Assembly (NCBI GenBank): GCA_006227775.1
Contig: SBFV01000423.1
Coordinates: 1 to 9,185, forward strand
Length of the DNA stretch: 9,185 nucleotides
Source: Gammaproteobacteria bacterium
Lineage (GTDB): Bacteria > Pseudomonadota > Gammaproteobacteria > Chromatiales > Chromatiaceae
Direction: 5' to 3'
Positions 6,393 through 9,185 of the stretch are shown here, one piece after another. The notes under the pieces are model-generated. The model had not been told where the DNA came from. It did no database searches and saw nothing but the letters and a program-made list of their open reading frames with translations. The translations under genes and the position numbers were made by a program. Each line of letters starts with the position of its first letter. Within the stretch, counting starts at the first letter, position 1.

Positions 6393-8057
6393 ATGCCCAC
6401 CCCCGATGCCATGCCGTTACGCGGAGACTTGCAACATCCGGCACGGGTGGTCCTGGCGCTGATCGGTTTCTTCCTGGTCTTTCGCCTGCTGATCGCGGCG
6501 TCCCTGGGGCTGGGGGTCGACGAGACCTACACCCTGGCCAGCGCCCGTGACCTGTCGCTGTCCTATTTCGATCATCCCCCCCTCCATTACTGGCTGATCC
6601 ATGCCACGACGCCCTGGCTGGGGGAGGGGCGGGCGGCGCGGCTGCCCTTCGTTTTCCTCTTTGCCGGGACCTCCTGGCTGCTCTTCGCCCTGACACGCCA
6701 CCTCTTCGGGGCCCAGGCCGGGGTCTGGGCGGTGCTGGCCCTCAACCTGTCGGCCTTCTACACCCTGTCGGGCGGGGGGCTGGTGCCGGATGGTCCCTTG
6801 CAGTTTTGCCTCCTGGCCGCGGCCCTCATCCTGGCCAAGGGGCTGTTCCCTGGTGCCGGGCTTGACGCGATCGACGCGGTCCCGACTCGTCTTCCTGGCG
6901 CTCCTCCCCCCGCCCCTTCGCCCTGGCGGACCTGGCCCCTGGCCGGTCTCTGGCTCGGCCTGGCGGGGCTCTCCAAGTACCATGCCGCCCTGTTCGCCCT
7001 GGGGCTGCTGGGCTATCTCCTCAGCCTGCCGCGGGGACGCCGGCTGCTGCTTCACCCCGCCCCCTGGGTGGGGGCGCTCATCGCCCTCCTGGTGGTGTCG
7101 CCGGCCCTGGCGTGGAACGTCCAGCATGACTGGGTCTCCCTGGCCTTCCAAACCGGGCGGGGCTTGCCGCGCGGGCTGCGACTGGGCCAGGTCCTGGCGA
7201 ATGTCGCGGGGCAGATGGCCTGGATCCTGCCCTGGGTCTTCATCCCCCTCGTCATCGCCGCCTGGGGTGCTCTCCGTCGTGGCCGCGGCGCCGAGCGCTC
7301 CTGGTTTCTGCTCTGTCTGGCCCTGCCCACCCTGGCCATCTTCACTTTGGTGCCCCTCTGGGGGAGCCGTGGCCTGCCCCATTGGCAGATGCCGGGCTGG
7401 CTGATGCTCTACCCCTTGCTCGGCGCCTGGCTGGCGGCGTCCGCCCGCCGGGCTGTCTGGCCCCGGCGTTGGGCCCTGGCCGCGGGCGCCGCCCTGAGCG
7501 GACTCGTTTTCCTCGCCGTCGGCCATGCCGCCACCGGCCTGGGGCGCGTCTGGTTCCCGGGGCTCCTCGCCAAGGACCCGACCCTGGAGGCCTTGGAGTG
7601 GACTGCCCTGCGCCCGGAACTCGAGGCGCGCGGCCTGCTCGATCACCCCGGCCTCTTCGTCCTGGCCCCCCACTGGATCAGTGGCGGCAAACTCGACCAT
7701 GGTCTCGGCGGCGCCCTGCCGGTGGTGGTGTTCGGTCCCGACCAGCGCCATTTCGCCTTCCGCCAGGACCTGGGGCTTCTGCTTGGCCGGGATGCCCTCA
7801 TCATTGGCCCGGAGGGGCAGGTGTCCCGGGTCCTGCCGGACCTGACCGACTATTTCGATCGCCTGGAGGAGTTGCCGCCCCTGACCCTGGGTCGGGGTGG
7901 CAGGCCGGAGGTCGCGCTACGCCTCCTCCTGGGCGAGCGGTTACGCCAGCCGCTGCCGGCGGCATACGGTCTGGCGGTCGAACGCCGGCGGACCCTGGAT
8001 ACGCGGCCCGCGGCAGCCGATACCCAGCCCCCGGTACCCGCTTTCCACCAAGAGTGA
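6393..8057 (+). CDS. ArnT/PMT_2-like GT-C membrane glycosyltransferase (second copy)
   Basis: A paralogue of the gene at 3988-5655 with the same expected role: sugar transfer from a polyprenyl-phosphate donor outside the inner membrane. The 554-residue product shares the order of signatures: VDETYT (42-47), YFDHPP (58-63), PDGP (132-135), LSKYH (193-197), LAWNVQHDW (239-247) and PHW (329-331). The DEAYY of the first copy is DETYT here, so the acidic pair is kept. Overall similarity outside the motifs is low, so the duplication is old or the two were acquired separately, and they may differ in sugar or acceptor. Residues 152-178 are a Pro/Ala-rich loop, and the tail after 535 is also Pro/Ala-rich. 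I chose ATG 6393, ten bases past the PAP2 stop; TTG 6375 and ATG 6411 are in-frame alternatives and none has a clear ribosome site. It ends seven bases before sppA. Confidence 0.88.
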   Translation: MPTPDAMPLRGDLQHPARVVLALIGFFLVFRLLIAASLGLGVDETYTLASARDLSLSYFDHPPLHYWLIHATTPWLGEGRAARLPFVFLFAGTSWLLFALTRHLFGAQAGVWAVLALNLSAFYTLSGGGLVPDGPLQFCLLAAALILAKGLFPGAGLDAIDAVPTRLPGAPPPAPSPWRTWPLAGLWLGLAGLSKYHAALFALGLLGYLLSLPRGRRLLLHPAPWVGALIALLVVSPALAWNVQHDWVSLAFQTGRGLPRGLRLGQVLANVAGQMAWILPWVFIPLVIAAWGALRRGRGAERSWFLLCLALPTLAIFTLVPLWGSRGLPHWQMPGWLMLYPLLGAWLAASARRAVWPRRWALAAGAALSGLVFLAVGHAATGLGRVWFPGLLAKDPTLEALEWTALRPELEARGLLDHPGLFVLAPHWISGGKLDHGLGGALPVVVFGPDQRHFAFRQDLGLLLGRDALIIGPEGQVSRVLPDLTDYFDRLEELPPLTLGRGGRPEVALRLLLGERLRQPLPAAYGLAVERRRTLDTRPAAADTQPPVPAFHQE

Positions 8058-8064
8058 GATCGAG

Positions 8065-9051
8065 ATGAATCTGAAATTCTGGAAAAAAAAGCCAACTCCA
8101 GGCCCCGGACCCGGCGAGCCGGGCTGGGAACAGGGCCTGGTGGAACGGGTGGTGACCGAGGGCCTGCGGGAGCAGCGCCGGAGCCGACGCTGGGGTCTGG
8201 TGTTCAAACTGCTGACCTTTGCCTACCTCTTCGCCCTGTTGGGGCTGTTTTGGGAGGACAAGGTCGTGGAGGGCCTGAAGCCGGCCGAAAAGCATACGGC
8301 GGTGATCGACATCAAGGGCGTCATCGCCGCCGGCGCCACCGCCAGCGCCAAGGATGTCATCGTCGCCCTGGGCAAGGCCTACGAGGACAAGAATACCAAG
8401 GGCATCATCCTGCGGATCAACAGCCCCGGCGGCAGTCCGGTGCAGGCGGGCCAGATCAATGACGAGATCCGCCGGCTGCGGGAGAAGCACAAGGACATCC
8501 CCGTCCATGCCGTGGTGTCCGACCTTTGCGCCTCCGGTGGCTACTACGTGGCGGTGGCGGCCGAGGCTATCCACGTGGATAAGGCGAGCCTGATCGGCTC
8601 CATTGGGGTGCGTCTGGACGCCTTCGGTTTCGAGGAGGCCATGAAGGACCTGGGCATCGAACGCCGGCTCCTTACCTCTGGCGCCAACAAGGGAATCCTC
8701 GATCCCTTTTCCCCCATGTCGGAGGTCCAGAAGGCCTTTCTCCAGGGTCAACTCGACCAGTTGCACCAGCAGTTCATCACCGTGGTCAAGGCCGGGAGGG
8801 GCGATAAACTCCAGGGTGGCGAGGAGATCTTCAGTGGCCTGTTCTGGAACGGCGAGGAAAGCCTCCGCCTGGGTCTGGCCGACCATCTCGGCAGTCCGGA
8901 ATCCGTCGCCCGGGACGTCATCGGCGCGGAAAAACTGGTCGAATTCACCGCGAAGAAGGAGCTGTTCGAGCGCCTCGCGGACCGGGTCGGCACGGCCCTG
9001 GCCACCGGCCTGATGGAGGTGACGGGGTTCGGCTATCCCCTAGTGCGCTGA
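8065..9051 (+). CDS. sppA: S49 family signal peptide peptidase, short SppA type
   Basis: Membrane-anchored serine peptidase that, in the SppA family, digests signal peptides and other membrane-bound fragments. The 328-residue product starts with a Lys/Pro-rich cytoplasmic stretch, then one membrane helix (about 43-63, WGLVFKLLTFAYLFALLGLFW), then a single S49 domain as in the short Bacillus-type and many proteobacterial SppA proteins, about half the length of E. coli SppA. RINSPGGSP (118-125) is the oxyanion-side motif, S157 in ASGGYY is the predicted nucleophile and K209 in GANKG the predicted general base. Their 52-residue spacing equals that of the B. subtilis S147/K199 dyad as I recall it. 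GSIGVR (178-183) follows the nucleophile as usual. Start ATG 8065 has GAG-rich sequence just upstream and lies seven bases after the second GT-C gene, so it is the operon's last gene. An A8 run spans codons 7-9. Confidence 0.93.
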   Translation: MNLKFWKKKPTPGPGPGEPGWEQGLVERVVTEGLREQRRSRRWGLVFKLLTFAYLFALLGLFWEDKVVEGLKPAEKHTAVIDIKGVIAAGATASAKDVIVALGKAYEDKNTKGIILRINSPGGSPVQAGQINDEIRRLREKHKDIPVHAVVSDLCASGGYYVAVAAEAIHVDKASLIGSIGVRLDAFGFEEAMKDLGIERRLLTSGANKGILDPFSPMSEVQKAFLQGQLDQLHQQFITVVKAGRGDKLQGGEEIFSGLFWNGEESLRLGLADHLGSPESVARDVIGAEKLVEFTAKKELFERLADRVGTALATGLMEVTGFGYPLVR

Positions 9052-9083
9052 TCCTGTTGCGCTCAGGCACTGCGTAAAATCCT

Positions 9084-9108
9084 CGCAGATCAATCTTCGG
9101 TATCTGCG
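9084..9108 (-). terminator. Stem-loop between converging genes, possible terminator
   Basis: CGCAGAT, eleven bases, ATCTGCG: a 7-bp stem across the stop codon of the right-edge gene. Read on the minus strand, it is followed by AGGATTTT, a short T-run. It would serve mainly the minus-strand gene; in the sppA direction no T-run follows. Confidence 0.3.
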
Positions 9109-9185
9109 GATCGGGGGGCCTGTGGCGGGGGACGCCGGGAATAGGTCCCGGTAGGCTTGACGACCGCCTCCTTGCGGTCGACACC
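9090..9185 (-). CDS. C-terminal end of an unidentified minus-strand gene (cut by window edge)
   Basis: The minus frame is open from the window edge to TGA at 9092-9090, giving 31 codons whose product includes VDRKEAVVKPTGTYSRRPP and ends in SADTED. The composition is coding-like: mostly G or C at third positions, and a polar, Pro/Arg-rich, acidic-ended tail like many protein C-termini. It converges on sppA, with 38 bases between stop codons. I do not recognise the family from this fragment. A chance open frame of this length is possible in GC-rich DNA, so the call rests on codon pattern and position. Confidence 0.4.
   Translation of the reverse strand, partial: GVDRKEAVVKPTGTYSRRPPPQAPRSADTED

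Noticed and set aside
6417..7751. 444-codon minus-strand open frame opposite the second GT-C gene
   Set aside because: Same kind of Gly/Gln/Glu-rich shadow; the plus strand encodes a GT-C paralogue with conserved motifs.

Overview
The window is GC-rich (about two-thirds G+C by eye) and densely coded, and it looks like chromosomal DNA of a proteobacterium. The best taxonomic clue is the DEAD-box helicase: its basic C-terminal tail closely resembles, from memory, the end of E. coli SrmB, which points to a Gammaproteobacterium. A high-GC lineage such as the Chromatiales would fit, but that is inference. There is no IS element, integrase, phage gene, CRISPR array, tRNA or rRNA that I can support.

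Layout. The left part (1-3836) is on the minus strand. Reading leftwards it holds a glycosyltransferase 2/GtrA fusion (3836-2712), an SrmB-type DEAD-box RNA helicase (2658-1291), a 314-base gap of lower GC without a recognisable gene, and a DmeF-type Co/Ni cation diffusion facilitator (976 to beyond base 1, with only the last few residues possibly missing). A 151-base divergent intergenic region (3837-3987) carries a good -10 box for the minus strand and a 6-bp inverted repeat. The right part (3988-9051) is a tight plus-strand operon: an ArnT/PMT-like GT-C membrane glycosyltransferase, a PAP2 phosphatase (23-nt overlap), a second paralogous GT-C glycosyltransferase (10-nt gap) and a single-pass SppA-type S49 peptidase (7-nt gap). 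At the right edge 31 C-terminal codons of an unidentified minus-strand gene converge on sppA.

How the genes may work together. GT2/GtrA proteins usually make a polyprenyl-phosphate-linked sugar. GT-C enzymes of the ArnT/PMT_2 type transfer such a sugar to a lipid or protein outside the inner membrane, and PAP2 enzymes remove phosphate from lipid A, polyprenyl pyrophosphate or similar lipids. Together the divergent GT2/GtrA gene, the two GT-Cs and the PAP2 enzyme look like a compact envelope glycan or lipid A modification cassette, with a membrane peptidase at the operon end. The acceptor and the sugar cannot be read from the sequence. This cassette is the most interesting part of the window. 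The helicase and the metal exporter look like ordinary housekeeping and stress genes.
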